A program made the position numbers and the translations under genes. Below, piece by piece: positions 17,934 to 26,523 of a DNA stretch of 64,000 nt. Each line of letters begins with the position of its first letter. The stretch's first letter is position 1. Origin of the DNA: Sphingomonas taxi. Lineage in GTDB: Bacteria; Pseudomonadota; Alphaproteobacteria; Sphingomonadales; Sphingomonadaceae. Where the stretch lies: NCBI RefSeq assembly GCF_000764535.1, contig NZ_CP009571.1:1364001-1428000 (forward strand), written 5' to 3'. The notes under the pieces are model-generated. The model did not search any database, had not been told where the DNA came from, and saw only the letters and a list, made by a program, of their open reading frames with translations.

Positions 17934-20480
17934 ATGATCCCCGCCCTCCTCCTGCTCGCGCAGGCCGCCGACCCGATCGCCGCGACGGTCGCCACCATGT
18001 CCCCCGAGCGCAAGGCGGCGCAGCTCCAGAGCACCGCCCCCGCCGATCCCGCCGCCGGCCTGCCCGCCTACGACTGGTGGAGCGAGGGGCTGCACGGCCT
18101 CGCCCGCGACGGCTATGCCACCGTCTTCCCGCAGGCGATCGGCCTTGCCGCGACCTGGGACGTCGACGTGATGAACCGCGTCGGCACGATCGTCAGCACC
18201 GAGGCGCGCGCCAAGTTCAATGCCAGACCCGTCGCCGCCGATCGCCGCATCTACGAAGGGCTGACGATCTGGTCGCCCAACATCAACATCTTCCGCGATC
18301 CGCGCTGGGGCCGCGGGCAGGAGACCTATGGCGAGGACCCGTATCTCACCGGCTCGCTCGGCGTCGCCTTCATCCACGGCCTGCAGGGCCCCGATCCCAG
18401 CCACCCCCGCGTCGTCGCCACGCCCAAGCATTTCGCCGTCCACAGCGGCCCCGAAGCCGGCCGCGACAGCTTCGACGTCGATCCCAGCCCGCAGGATCTC
18501 GAGGCGACCTATCTCCCCGCCTTCCGCCGCGCGATCATCGAGGGCAAGGCGACCTCGCTGATGTGCGCCTACAACAGCATCCACGGCGTGCCGGCCTGCG
18601 CCGCCTCGTGGCTGATGAACGACCGGCTGCGCCACGATTGGGGCTTCACCGGCTTCACCGTCTCCGACTGCGACGCGGTCGGCAACATCAGCGTCTATCA
18701 CCATTACCGCAAGGACAGCGCCGGCGCGGCGGCGGCGGCGATCCGCGGCGGCACCGACGTCAATTGCGGCAGCGCCTATGGCGCGCTGCCGCAGGCGCTC
18801 GCCGCGGGGCTGGTCAGCCAGGCGGAGGTCGATACCGCGCTGACCCGCGCGCTGCGCGCCCGCCGCGCGCTCGGCATCGCCTTCGGCGGCACCAGCCCGT
18901 ACAGCACGATCCCCGCCGGCGAGGTCGCCACCCCCGCGCACCGCGCCGCCGCGCTCGACGCCGCGCGCAAGTCGATCGTGCTGCTCCAGAACAACGCCGA
19001 CCGCCTGCCGCTCAAGGCCGGCGCGAAGATCGCGGTGATCGGCGCCAATGCCGACGACCTCGGCGTGTTGCAGGGCAATTACCACGGCACCGCGGTCGCC
19101 CCGGTCACCCCGCTCGACGGCCTGCGCACCCGCTTCGGCGCCGCCAACGTCACTTATGCGCAGGGCTCGCTGCTCGCCGAGACCGCGGCGATCGTCGTCC
19201 CCGAAACCGCCCTGCGCGCCGACGGCAAGCCCGGCCTGCGTGCCACCTATACGGGCGGCAGCGGCGCGCCGACCGTCCGGCAGGACCGCCGCATCGACCT
19301 CGACGTTAATCGTGCGCCGCCCGCGCCCGGCCTGCCCGCGACCGGCTATACCGCGCGCTGGACCGGCGAGTTCGTTCCCCCCGCGCCCGGCCGCTACCAT
19401 CTGATCCTCGATCAGACGCAATGCTGGAAGGATTGCACCGTCCACGATCGCGCCAGGCTGACGCTCGGCGGCAAGACGCTCCACGACGGCGACCTGCCCA
19501 AGGGGCGCGTCGATCTCGTCATCGACAGCGACGGCACGCCGCAGCCGATCGACATCCTCCTCGATCACCGGTCGGAAGACGACAGCTTCCGCCTGCTGTG
19601 GCTGCCCCCCGCCGAACCGTTGCTCGCGCAGGCGGTCGCCGCGGCGAAGCAGGCGGACGTCGCCGTCGTCGTCGCCGGCCTGTCGCCCGATCTGGAGGGC
19701 GAGGCGCTGTCCGTCTCCGTCCCCGGCTTCGTCGGCGGCGACCGCACCGACATCGCGCTGCCCGCGCCGCAGCTTCGCCTGCTCGCCGCGCTCAAGGCGA
19801 CCGGCAAGCCGATCGTCCTCGTTCTGACCAGCGGCAGCGCCGTGTCGGTCGATCCCGCCGCCGCCGATGCGATCCTCGCCAATTGGTATTCGGGCGAGGC
19901 GGGCGGCACCGCGCTCGCCGACGTGCTGTCCGGCACGGTCAATCCCGCCGGCCGCCTGCCGGTGACGCTCTACCACGCGACCACCGATCTGCCCGCCTTC
20001 ACCGATTACGGCATGAAGGAGCGCACCTATCGCTATTTCACCGGCAAACCGCTGTGGGGCTTCGGCCATGGCATGAGCTACACCAGCTTCCGCTACGCCG
20101 CGCCGCGCGGCCCCGCCTCGGTGGCGGCGGGCGGCGACCTGCGCGTCGAGGCGAGCGTCACCAACACCGGCGCACGCGACGGCGAGGAGGTCGTCCAGGC
20201 CTATCTCGTCCCCCCGGCGGCCAAAGCGGCGGGCGGCAACGTGCCGGTCCTCCAGCGTCAGCTCGTCGGCTTCCGGCGCATCGCCGTCGCCCGCGGCAAG
20301 AGCGCCAAGGTCGCCTTCACGCTCGATCCGCGCGCGATGAGCATCGTCGATCCCGACGGTCGCCGCCACGTCGTCCCCGGCGGCTACCGCCTCTACGTCG
20401 GCGGCGGCCAGCCGGGCGACGGCGCCGGCCAGTGGTTCGCCTTCACCGTCACCGATGCCGACACGGAGCTGCCCAAGTGA
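17934..20480 (+). CDS. GH3 glycosidase with PA14 domain (beta-glucosidase/beta-xylosidase type)
   Basis: Family GH3 enzyme of 848 residues. A short hydrophobic N-terminus (MIPALLLLAQAA) looks like a minimal signal peptide. The barrel includes DWWSEGLHG, FPQAIGLAATWD, NIFRDPRWGRGQETYGEDP and KHFAVHSGPE. The nucleophile is Asp245 in VSDCDAVG, the form common in beta-xylosidase-like GH3 proteins. A PA14 domain (about residues 420-560) is inserted in the second GH3 domain, which resumes with GLSPDLEGE. A fibronectin-III-like domain (TNTGARDGEEVVQAYL) closes the protein. In a plant-type N-glycan locus it could remove core beta-1,2-xylose; glucose or other substrates are equally possible by sequence. 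Its stop overlaps the GH125 start (TGATG). Confidence 0.92.
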   Translation: MIPALLLLAQAADPIAATVATMSPERKAAQLQSTAPADPAAGLPAYDWWSEGLHGLARDGYATVFPQAIGLAATWDVDVMNRVGTIVSTEARAKFNARPVAADRRIYEGLTIWSPNINIFRDPRWGRGQETYGEDPYLTGSLGVAFIHGLQGPDPSHPRVVATPKHFAVHSGPEAGRDSFDVDPSPQDLEATYLPAFRRAIIEGKATSLMCAYNSIHGVPACAASWLMNDRLRHDWGFTGFTVSDCDAVGNISVYHHYRKDSAGAAAAAIRGGTDVNCGSAYGALPQALAAGLVSQAEVDTALTRALRARRALGIAFGGTSPYSTIPAGEVATPAHRAAALDAARKSIVLLQNNADRLPLKAGAKIAVIGANADDLGVLQGNYHGTAVAPVTPLDGLRTRFGAANVTYAQGSLLAETAAIVVPETALRADGKPGLRATYTGGSGAPTVRQDRRIDLDVNRAPPAPGLPATGYTARWTGEFVPPAPGRYHLILDQTQCWKDCTVHDRARLTLGGKTLHDGDLPKGRVDLVIDSDGTPQPIDILLDHRSEDDSFRLLWLPPAEPLLAQAVAAAKQADVAVVVAGLSPDLEGEALSVSVPGFVGGDRTDIALPAPQLRLLAALKATGKPIVLVLTSGSAVSVDPAAADAILANWYSGEAGGTALADVLSGTVNPAGRLPVTLYHATTDLPAFTDYGMKERTYRYFTGKPLWGFGHGMSYTSFRYAAPRGPASVAAGGDLRVEASVTNTGARDGEEVVQAYLVPPAAKAAGGNVPVLQRQLVGFRRIAVARGKSAKVAFTLDPRAMSIVDPDGRRHVVPGGYRLYVGGGQPGDGAGQWFAFTVTDADTELPK

Positions 20481-22006
20481 TGCGCGATACACCTCTGACC
20501 GTGTTCCTGCGAAAGCAGGAACCCAGGGCCACACGAGACGGCGCCCGCGACCCTGGGCTCCTGCGTCCGCAGGAGCACGACGGCCTCAACCGCCGCCACT
20601 TCCTCGCCGCGACCGCCGCGTCGGCGGCGACGCTCGCCACCCCCGCCTTCGCCGCGCCACAGCTGCCCTCGAAGCGCCCCGCCGTCGCCGACCGCCGTTT
20701 CACCAGCCCGGCGGTCGAGCGCGAGCTCGCCCGCGTCTCGGCGCAGATCGGTGATGCCAAGCTGCGCTGGATGTTCGGCAATTGCTATCCGAACACGCTC
20801 GACACCACCGTCCGCATGGGCGGCACCGCGGCGGCGCCCGACGCCTTCGTCATCACCGGCGACATCCCCTGCCTGTGGCTGCGCGATTCCTCGGCGCAGG
20901 TGAAACCCTATCTCCACCTCGCCAGACAGGCGCCCGAACTGCGCCGGTTGATCCGCGGCCTGATCGCGCGCCAGTCGCGCTGCATCCTGCTCGATCCTTA
21001 TGCCAATGCCTTCATGGAGGACCCGACCGCCAAATCGAACCTCGAATGGTCGCAGAAGGACGAGACCGAGATGAAGCCCGGCGTTGCCGAGCGGAAATGG
21101 GAAATCGACTCGCTCTGCTACCCGATGCGCCTCGCGCACGGCTATTGGCGCGCCACTGGCGACGCGGCGCCGTTCGACGCGACCTGGGCGGCGGCGGCCC
21201 GCGCCAGCATCCGCACCTTCCGCGAACAGCAGCGCAAGGACGGCCCCGGCCCCTACAGCTTCCGCCGCTCCGCGCCGCAGCCGACCGAGACGTTGCTCTG
21301 GGGCCACGGCAACCCGACGCGGCCGGTCGGCCTGATCCATTCGGGCTTCCGCCCCTCCGACGACGCCTGCCTCTACCCCTTCCTCATCCCCAGCAACCTG
21401 TTCGCCGTGACGGCGCTGCGCGAACTCGCCACCGTCGCCAAAGAAGCGAGCAATGACAATGACTTAGCCCAATCCGCCATAGCTTTGGCGGCCGAGGTCG
21501 CGGCGGCGCTCAAGGCGCACGGCACGATGCGTCTGCGTGACGATAGTGAAGTTTGGGCCTATGAGGTCGACGGCTACGGCAACGCCGTCTTCATGGACGA
21601 CGCCAACGTCCCCAGCCTCTCCGGCCTCGCCTATCTCGGCTGCGTCGACGCCGCCGACCCGCTGTGGCAGCGCACCCAGGCAGCCTGCTGGAGCGACGCC
21701 AACCCCTGGTTCTTCCGCGGCAAGGCCGGCGAGGGCATCGGCGGCCCGCACGTCGGCGCCGGCCAGATCTGGCCGATGTCGCTGACGATCCGCGCCCTCT
21801 CCGCGACCGACGACGCCACGATCCGCGGCGCCCTGCGCACCCTGCGCGACACCGACGGCGGCACCGGCTTCATCCACGAGAGCTTCGACCGGGACGACCC
21901 GGCCAAATTCACCCGCAGCTGGTTCGCCTGGGCGAACGGCCTGTTCGGCGAGCTGATCCTCCACCTTGCCGCCACCCGACCCGCATTGCTGAAGGCGCCC
22001 CTATGA
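20480..22006 (+). CDS. GH125 exo-alpha-1,6-mannosidase, Tat-exported
   Basis: Exo-acting metal-independent alpha-1,6-mannosidase family (formerly DUF1237), used on the alpha-1,6 branch of N-glycans. The 508-residue protein shows GDIPCLWLRDSSAQVKPYL, the acidic ETEMKPGVAERKWEIDSLCYP, the signature IHSGFRPSDDACLYPFLIPSN (Asp294-Asp295) and a C-terminal GFIHESFD. The only start that fits overlaps the GH3 stop as TGATG. The first about 36 residues before the Tat motif NRRHFLAAT are encoded by an intergenic-type palindromic repeat (20501-20577), giving an odd n-region (VFLRKQEPRATRDG). No closer start codon exists in frame before the twin arginines. Its stop overlaps the GH92 start. Confidence 0.93.
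   Translation: MRDTPLTVFLRKQEPRATRDGARDPGLLRPQEHDGLNRRHFLAATAASAATLATPAFAAPQLPSKRPAVADRRFTSPAVERELARVSAQIGDAKLRWMFGNCYPNTLDTTVRMGGTAAAPDAFVITGDIPCLWLRDSSAQVKPYLHLARQAPELRRLIRGLIARQSRCILLDPYANAFMEDPTAKSNLEWSQKDETEMKPGVAERKWEIDSLCYPMRLAHGYWRATGDAAPFDATWAAAARASIRTFREQQRKDGPGPYSFRRSAPQPTETLLWGHGNPTRPVGLIHSGFRPSDDACLYPFLIPSNLFAVTALRELATVAKEASNDNDLAQSAIALAAEVAAALKAHGTMRLRDDSEVWAYEVDGYGNAVFMDDANVPSLSGLAYLGCVDAADPLWQRTQAACWSDANPWFFRGKAGEGIGGPHVGAGQIWPMSLTIRALSATDDATIRGALRTLRDTDGGTGFIHESFDRDDPAKFTRSWFAWANGLFGELILHLAATRPALLKAPL
20501..20577. repeat. Palindromic repeat pair inside the GH125 reading frame
   Basis: GTTCCTGCGAAAGCAGGAAC-CCAGGG on the left and CCCTGGG-CTCCTGCGTCCGCAGGAG on the right form two hairpins facing each other. 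The same element occurs between genes at 26430-26504 and 33779-33868. Here it lies within the translated N-terminus of GH125. Confidence 0.85.
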
Positions 22007-24324
22007 CCGAAGGCACGATCTCCCGCCGCACCCTCCTCGCCGGCACCGCCGCCGCCGGCCTGCCGCTGCCCGCGCTCGCCGTTGCACCGACGCCCGCCGC
22101 CGCCAACCTCTTCATCGGCACCGGCGGCCACGGCCACACCTATCCCGGCGCGACCCTGCCCTTCGGCATGGTCCAGCTCAGCCCCGACACCGACGTCGAG
22201 CGCTGGGACGCCTGCTCGGGCTATCACCGCACCGACACGTCGATCATGGGCTTCAGCCACACGCACCTGTCGGGCACCGGCATCGGCGACATGCTCGACG
22301 TGCTGGTCGTACCGACCCGCGGCCCGGTGCAGCTCCTCCCCGGCCCGCTCGACAACCCCGACGCGGGCTACCGCCAGCGCTTCACCGCCGAACATGCCGA
22401 GCCCGGCTATTATCGCGTCGCGCTGGAAAGCGGCGTCCGCGCCGAGCTGACCGTCACCGACCGCACCGGCTACCACCGCTACACCTTCCCCGCCGGCCCC
22501 GCCCACATCCTCGTCGACCTGTCGCACCTCGTCCTAGACAAGAGCGACCAGCCGCCGCTCGTCACCGACGCCAGCCTGACGCTCGATCCCGACGGCACGC
22601 TCACCGGCAGCCGCACCGTCCACCGCTGGGCGAAGGGCCGCCACATCCACTTCGCGCTCCAGACCTCGCGCACGCCGAGCCGCGTCACCCTCTACGGCGA
22701 CGGCGATGCGCAGCAGCCAGCGGGTGCCCGCGCGGTCAAGGGCATGCGTCTGAAGGCTGTCCTCCATTATGACGACGCCGGCGCCGCGCCGATCCTGATC
22801 CGCTGCGGCATCTCGGGCGTCGACGTCGCCGGCGCGCGCGCCAACCTCGCCGCCGAGGGTCGGAGCTGGGACTTCGACGCCGTCCGCCGCGCCGCGCAAA
22901 CCGCCTGGACACGCGAGTTCGACGCGATGCGCGTCGAGGGCGGTACCGCCGACCAGCGCACCATCTTCGCCTCCGCGCTCTACCACGCGCTGATCGCGCC
23001 GACGCTTCTCTCCGACGTCGACGGCCGCTACATCGGCCTCGACCGCAAGCCGCATGCGCTCGCCAGGGGCGAGGCCGCGTACAGCAGCTATTCGCTGTGG
23101 GACACCTATCGCGCGCTCCACCCGCTGCTCACCATCGTCGCCCCCGACAAGGCGCAAAGCCTCGTCGCCGACCTGATCCGCCAGACACAGCAGAGCCCCT
23201 ATGGCCCGCCGGTCTGGCCGTTGCAGGGCGTCGAGACCGGCACGATGATCGGCTGGCACGCCGTCTCGGTCCTCGCCGAAGCGCAGGCGAAGGGCATCGA
23301 GGCGGATTACGCCGCCGCTTGGCCGGCGATCGCCAAGCGCAGCTTCGACTTCACCGCCCCCGATCGCGACAACAGCAAGGGTCGCGACGTCTACGACGCC
23401 AAGGGCTATGTCCCCGCCGACGTCTGGTTCGAGAGCGTCAGCCGAACGCAGGAATATGCCTATGACGACTGGGCCTCGGCGCATCTCGCCCGCGCCGCCG
23501 GCCGGACGGCGGAGGCGGACCGGCTGCTCAAGCGCTCGGGCAATTGGCGCAACGTCATCGACGGCAAGGCCGGCTTCGCCAAGCCGCGCTTCGCCGACGG
23601 CCGCTGGTGGAGCCCCTACGACCCCATCCAGCTCGGCCATATGCCCAAGCCGTGGTGGCGCGACTATACCGAGGCGAACGGCTGGCAGGCGACCTTCCTC
23701 AACCAGCACGACGTCTACGGCCTGATCGCGCACATGGGCGGCGATGCCGCGTTCGAGGCCCGGCTCGACGCGCTGTTCACCGCGCCCTCGACGTTGCCGG
23801 CCAACGCCCCGCCCGACATCAGCGGCCTCGTCGGCCAGTATGCGCACGGCAACGAGCCCAACCACCACGTCGCCTATCTCTACGCCTATACCGGCGCGGC
23901 GTGGAAGACGCAGGCGATGGTCCGCCGGCTGTGCGTCGAGATGTACAAGAACGACCCCGACGGCATCATCGGCAACGACGATTGCGGCCAGATGAGCGCC
24001 TGGTTCGTGCTGTCGTCGCTCGGTTTCTACCCGGTCGATCCGGTCGAGGCGGTGTACGTCTTCGGCTCGCCGCTGTTCGAGCGCGCCGAGATCCGCCTGC
24101 CCGGCGGCAAGCGGCTGACGATCGAGGCGCCCGGCAACCGCGCCGACACGCCCTATGTCCGCGCGGTCAGCCGCAACGGCAAGTCTTGGACGAAGAACTG
24201 GATCAGCCACGCCGAGCTGATGCAGGGCGGCCGCCTCACCTTCACGATGAGCGCGACGCCGGTGAAGAGCTTCGGACAGGCCAAGGCGGATCGCCCGCCG
24301 TCGAACGGCCACGGCGCGGCGTGA
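22003..24324 (+). CDS. GH92 alpha-mannosidase, Tat-exported
   Basis: Calcium-dependent exo-alpha-mannosidase family acting mainly on alpha-1,2 (also 1,3) linked mannose of high-mannose N-glycans. The 773-residue protein has a Tat signal (SRRTLLAGTAAAG). The N-terminal beta-sandwich has IGTGGHGHTYPGATLPFGMVQ and the (alpha/alpha)6 barrel has WDTYRALHPL. The catalytic acid is in HGNEPNHHVAYLY (Glu618) and the base region in GNDDCGQMSAWFVLSS (Asp659/Asp660). The ATG at 22003 overlaps the GH125 stop (ATGA), so both mannosidases are translationally coupled. GH92 and GH125 together are characteristic of N-glycan use. Confidence 0.95.
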   Translation: MTEGTISRRTLLAGTAAAGLPLPALAVAPTPAAANLFIGTGGHGHTYPGATLPFGMVQLSPDTDVERWDACSGYHRTDTSIMGFSHTHLSGTGIGDMLDVLVVPTRGPVQLLPGPLDNPDAGYRQRFTAEHAEPGYYRVALESGVRAELTVTDRTGYHRYTFPAGPAHILVDLSHLVLDKSDQPPLVTDASLTLDPDGTLTGSRTVHRWAKGRHIHFALQTSRTPSRVTLYGDGDAQQPAGARAVKGMRLKAVLHYDDAGAAPILIRCGISGVDVAGARANLAAEGRSWDFDAVRRAAQTAWTREFDAMRVEGGTADQRTIFASALYHALIAPTLLSDVDGRYIGLDRKPHALARGEAAYSSYSLWDTYRALHPLLTIVAPDKAQSLVADLIRQTQQSPYGPPVWPLQGVETGTMIGWHAVSVLAEAQAKGIEADYAAAWPAIAKRSFDFTAPDRDNSKGRDVYDAKGYVPADVWFESVSRTQEYAYDDWASAHLARAAGRTAEADRLLKRSGNWRNVIDGKAGFAKPRFADGRWWSPYDPIQLGHMPKPWWRDYTEANGWQATFLNQHDVYGLIAHMGGDAAFEARLDALFTAPSTLPANAPPDISGLVGQYAHGNEPNHHVAYLYAYTGAAWKTQAMVRRLCVEMYKNDPDGIIGNDDCGQMSAWFVLSSLGFYPVDPVEAVYVFGSPLFERAEIRLPGGKRLTIEAPGNRADTPYVRAVSRNGKSWTKNWISHAELMQGGRLTFTMSATPVKSFGQAKADRPPSNGHGAA

Positions 24325-24344
24325 GGCACGCGTCGCGATCGACC

Positions 24345-24456
24345 CGCTGTACCCCGGCGGAGGCCGGGGCCCAGTTGCGGGAAGCGCGGTAACGACGCGC
24401 CGCATCAAAACAGGAGCGTCTCCTGACTGGGCCCCGGCCTTCGCCGGGGTACAGCA
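24345..24456. repeat. Facing palindromic repeat pair between GH92 and GH29
   Basis: TACCCCGGCGGAGGCCGGGG-CCCAGTTG at the left and the inverse GGGCCCCGGCCTTCGCCGGGGTA at the right enclose about 50 bases. The same arms occur at 17715-17802. It may stabilise or terminate the upstream mRNA. Confidence 0.8.
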
Positions 24457-24483
24457 TCCAATACAGCCATACGGAGCCATGCC

Positions 24484-26400
24484 GTGACCGACCTCAGCCG
24501 CCGCACCCTCATCGCCTCCGGCCTCGCCGCGACGGCGACCGCCACCCCCGCCTTCGCCGCCACGACCACCCCGGCGAATGCCCCCGCCCCCTATGGCGCC
24601 ACCCCGTCGCCGCGCCAGCTTGCCTGGCACCGGCGCGAGCGCTACGCCTTCGTGCATTTCTCGATCAACACCTTCACCAACCGCGAATGGGGCTATGGCG
24701 ACGAAAGCCCGGCGCTGTTCAACCCGACCGATTTTGCGCCCGACCAGATCGTCGCGGCGGCCAAGGCGGGCGGCATGCGCGGCATCATCCTCACCGCCAA
24801 GCATCACGACGGCTTCTGCCTGTGGCCGACGCAGCTCACCGACCATTGCATCCGCAACAGCCCGTACAAGAACGGCAAGGGCGACATCGTCCGCGAGATG
24901 GAACAGGCGACGCGCCGCGCCGGCCTCGCCTTCGGCCTCTATCTCTCGCCGTGGGATCGCAACCACCCCGAATACGGCCGCCCGGCCTATGTCGATTATT
25001 ATCGCAAGCAGGTGGTGGAACTCTGCACCCGCTATGGCGAATTGTTCGAATTCTGGTTCGACGGCGCCAATGGCGGCGACGGCTATTACGGCGGCGCCAA
25101 GGAAACCCGCAAGATCGATGCGCCGAAATACTACAACTGGCCGTCGATCATCGCGCTCGTCCACCAGCATCAGCCGATGGCCTGTACCTTCGACCCGCTC
25201 GGCGCCGACATCCGCTGGGTCGGCAACGAGGACGGCGTCGCCGGCGATCCCTGCTGGCCGACGATGCCCGACCACCCCTATGTCCAGTCCGAGGGCAATA
25301 GCGGCGTCCGCAACGGGGCACTGTGGTGGCCGGCGGAGACCGACGTGTCGATCCGCCCCGGCTGGTTCTACCACCCCGACGAGGACGCCAAGGTCAAGGA
25401 CCCGCAGCGGCTGATCCGCCTGCACGACGAATCGATCGGCCGCGGCACCAACCTCAATCTCAACCTGCCGCCCGATCGCCGCGGCCGCATCCCCGATCAC
25501 GACGTCGCCGTCCTCAAGAGCTTCGGCACGGCGCTCGAGGCGAGCTTCGCCACCGATCTCGCGCAGGGCGCCATCGCCTCGGCAAGCGCCACCCGCAGTG
25601 CGGCGTTCGCACCGGCCAAAGTGCTCGACGGCAACCGCGACACCTATTGGTCGACCCCCGACCGCGTCACCACGCCGACGCTGACGCTCGACCTGCCGCC
25701 GAACCGCAGCTTCGACCTGATCCGCATTCGCGAACATCTGCCGCTCGGCGTCCGCGTCACCCGCTTCGCGATCGAGGCGGAGGTCGCCGGTCGCTGGCAG
25801 CGGCTCGCCGAGAAGACCGCGATCGGTTCACAGCGCATCATCCGCCTCGACGCGCCGATCACCGCGCGCCGCATCCGGCTGGTGATCCTCGACGCCCCTG
25901 CCTGCCCGGCGATCAGCGAGGTCGCATTGTTCCGCAGCGTCGCACCGGTCCCGGTCGCCGCCCCGCGCAGCAGCGACGCGACGCTGATCTCGCCGCGCGA
26001 CTGGAAGGTCGTCACCGCGACCGCACCCGGCGCGGAGGCACTGCTCGATGGCGACGGCGCGACGATCTGGTCGCAACCCGCGCCGACCACGACGCCGGCC
26101 AGCGTGACGCTCGACCTCGGCACCACGCAGACGGTCGCCGGCTTCAGCCTCACGCCCTGGCGCCACCCCGACAAGGTCAGCGCGCCGCCACGCAACTATC
26201 GCGCCGAGACCAGCACCGACGGCAGGACGTGGACCGCGGCGGCGGATGGCGAGTTCCAGAATATCGCCTACGCGCTGGCGACGCAACGCATCCCCTTCAC
26301 CGCGCCGCGCCCGCTGCGCTACCTGCGCCTGACCTTCGCCGCGACCGCGGTGCCGGCCGAAAAACTGGCGATCGCGGACATCGGCGCCTTCACGCGCTGA
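24484..26400 (+). CDS. GH29 alpha-L-fucosidase with two discoidin-like domains, Tat-exported
   Basis: Exported fucosidase of 638 residues. A Tat signal (SRRTLIASGLAAT) is followed by the GH29 barrel: RRERYAFVHFSINTFTNREWGYG, GIILTAKHHDGFCLWP, YLSPWDRN and the nucleophile Asp193 in FEFWFDGANG. Two F5/8-type-C (discoidin) domains follow at about residues 360-490 and 495-635 (VLDGNRDTYWST and LLDGDGATIWSQ are corresponding positions). The start is GTG at 24484 with GGAG seven bases upstream. The layout is that of GH29 enzymes acting on alpha-1,3/1,4-fucose, which would suit core alpha-1,3-fucose of plant N-glycans; linkage is inferred, not shown. Confidence 0.93.
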   Translation: MTDLSRRTLIASGLAATATATPAFAATTTPANAPAPYGATPSPRQLAWHRRERYAFVHFSINTFTNREWGYGDESPALFNPTDFAPDQIVAAAKAGGMRGIILTAKHHDGFCLWPTQLTDHCIRNSPYKNGKGDIVREMEQATRRAGLAFGLYLSPWDRNHPEYGRPAYVDYYRKQVVELCTRYGELFEFWFDGANGGDGYYGGAKETRKIDAPKYYNWPSIIALVHQHQPMACTFDPLGADIRWVGNEDGVAGDPCWPTMPDHPYVQSEGNSGVRNGALWWPAETDVSIRPGWFYHPDEDAKVKDPQRLIRLHDESIGRGTNLNLNLPPDRRGRIPDHDVAVLKSFGTALEASFATDLAQGAIASASATRSAAFAPAKVLDGNRDTYWSTPDRVTTPTLTLDLPPNRSFDLIRIREHLPLGVRVTRFAIEAEVAGRWQRLAEKTAIGSQRIIRLDAPITARRIRLVILDAPACPAISEVALFRSVAPVPVAAPRSSDATLISPRDWKVVTATAPGAEALLDGDGATIWSQPAPTTTPASVTLDLGTTQTVAGFSLTPWRHPDKVSAPPRNYRAETSTDGRTWTAAADGEFQNIAYALATQRIPFTAPRPLRYLRLTFAATAVPAEKLAIADIGAFTR

Positions 26401-26429
26401 TCGAGAACGCCGCCACTACACGCCATTGT

Positions 26430-26504
26430 GCTCCTGCGAAAGCAGGAGCCCAGGGTCACAGGCGGCGGAGATTTCGGCTTTGGGCTCCTGCGTTCGCAGG
26501 AGCA
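26430..26504. repeat. Facing palindromic repeat pair after the fucosidase gene
   Basis: GCTCCTGCGAAAGCAGGAGCCCAGGG and, inverted, GGGCTCCTGCGTTCGCAGGAGCA lie between the convergent fucosidase and CinA-like genes. The same family is found inside GH125 at 20501. Confidence 0.8.
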
Positions 26505-26523
26505 CTCGGCCAAACAGCGACCG

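Noticed and set aside
17269..17937. 222-codon frame filling the gap before the GH3 gene
   Set aside because: It is built from palindromic and octamer repeats and has no ribosome site or family; treated as non-coding repeat.
17250..20534. 1094-codon minus-strand open frame over the GH3 gene and the repeat gap
   Set aside because: It runs through intergenic repeats and opposite to a well-supported GH3 gene.
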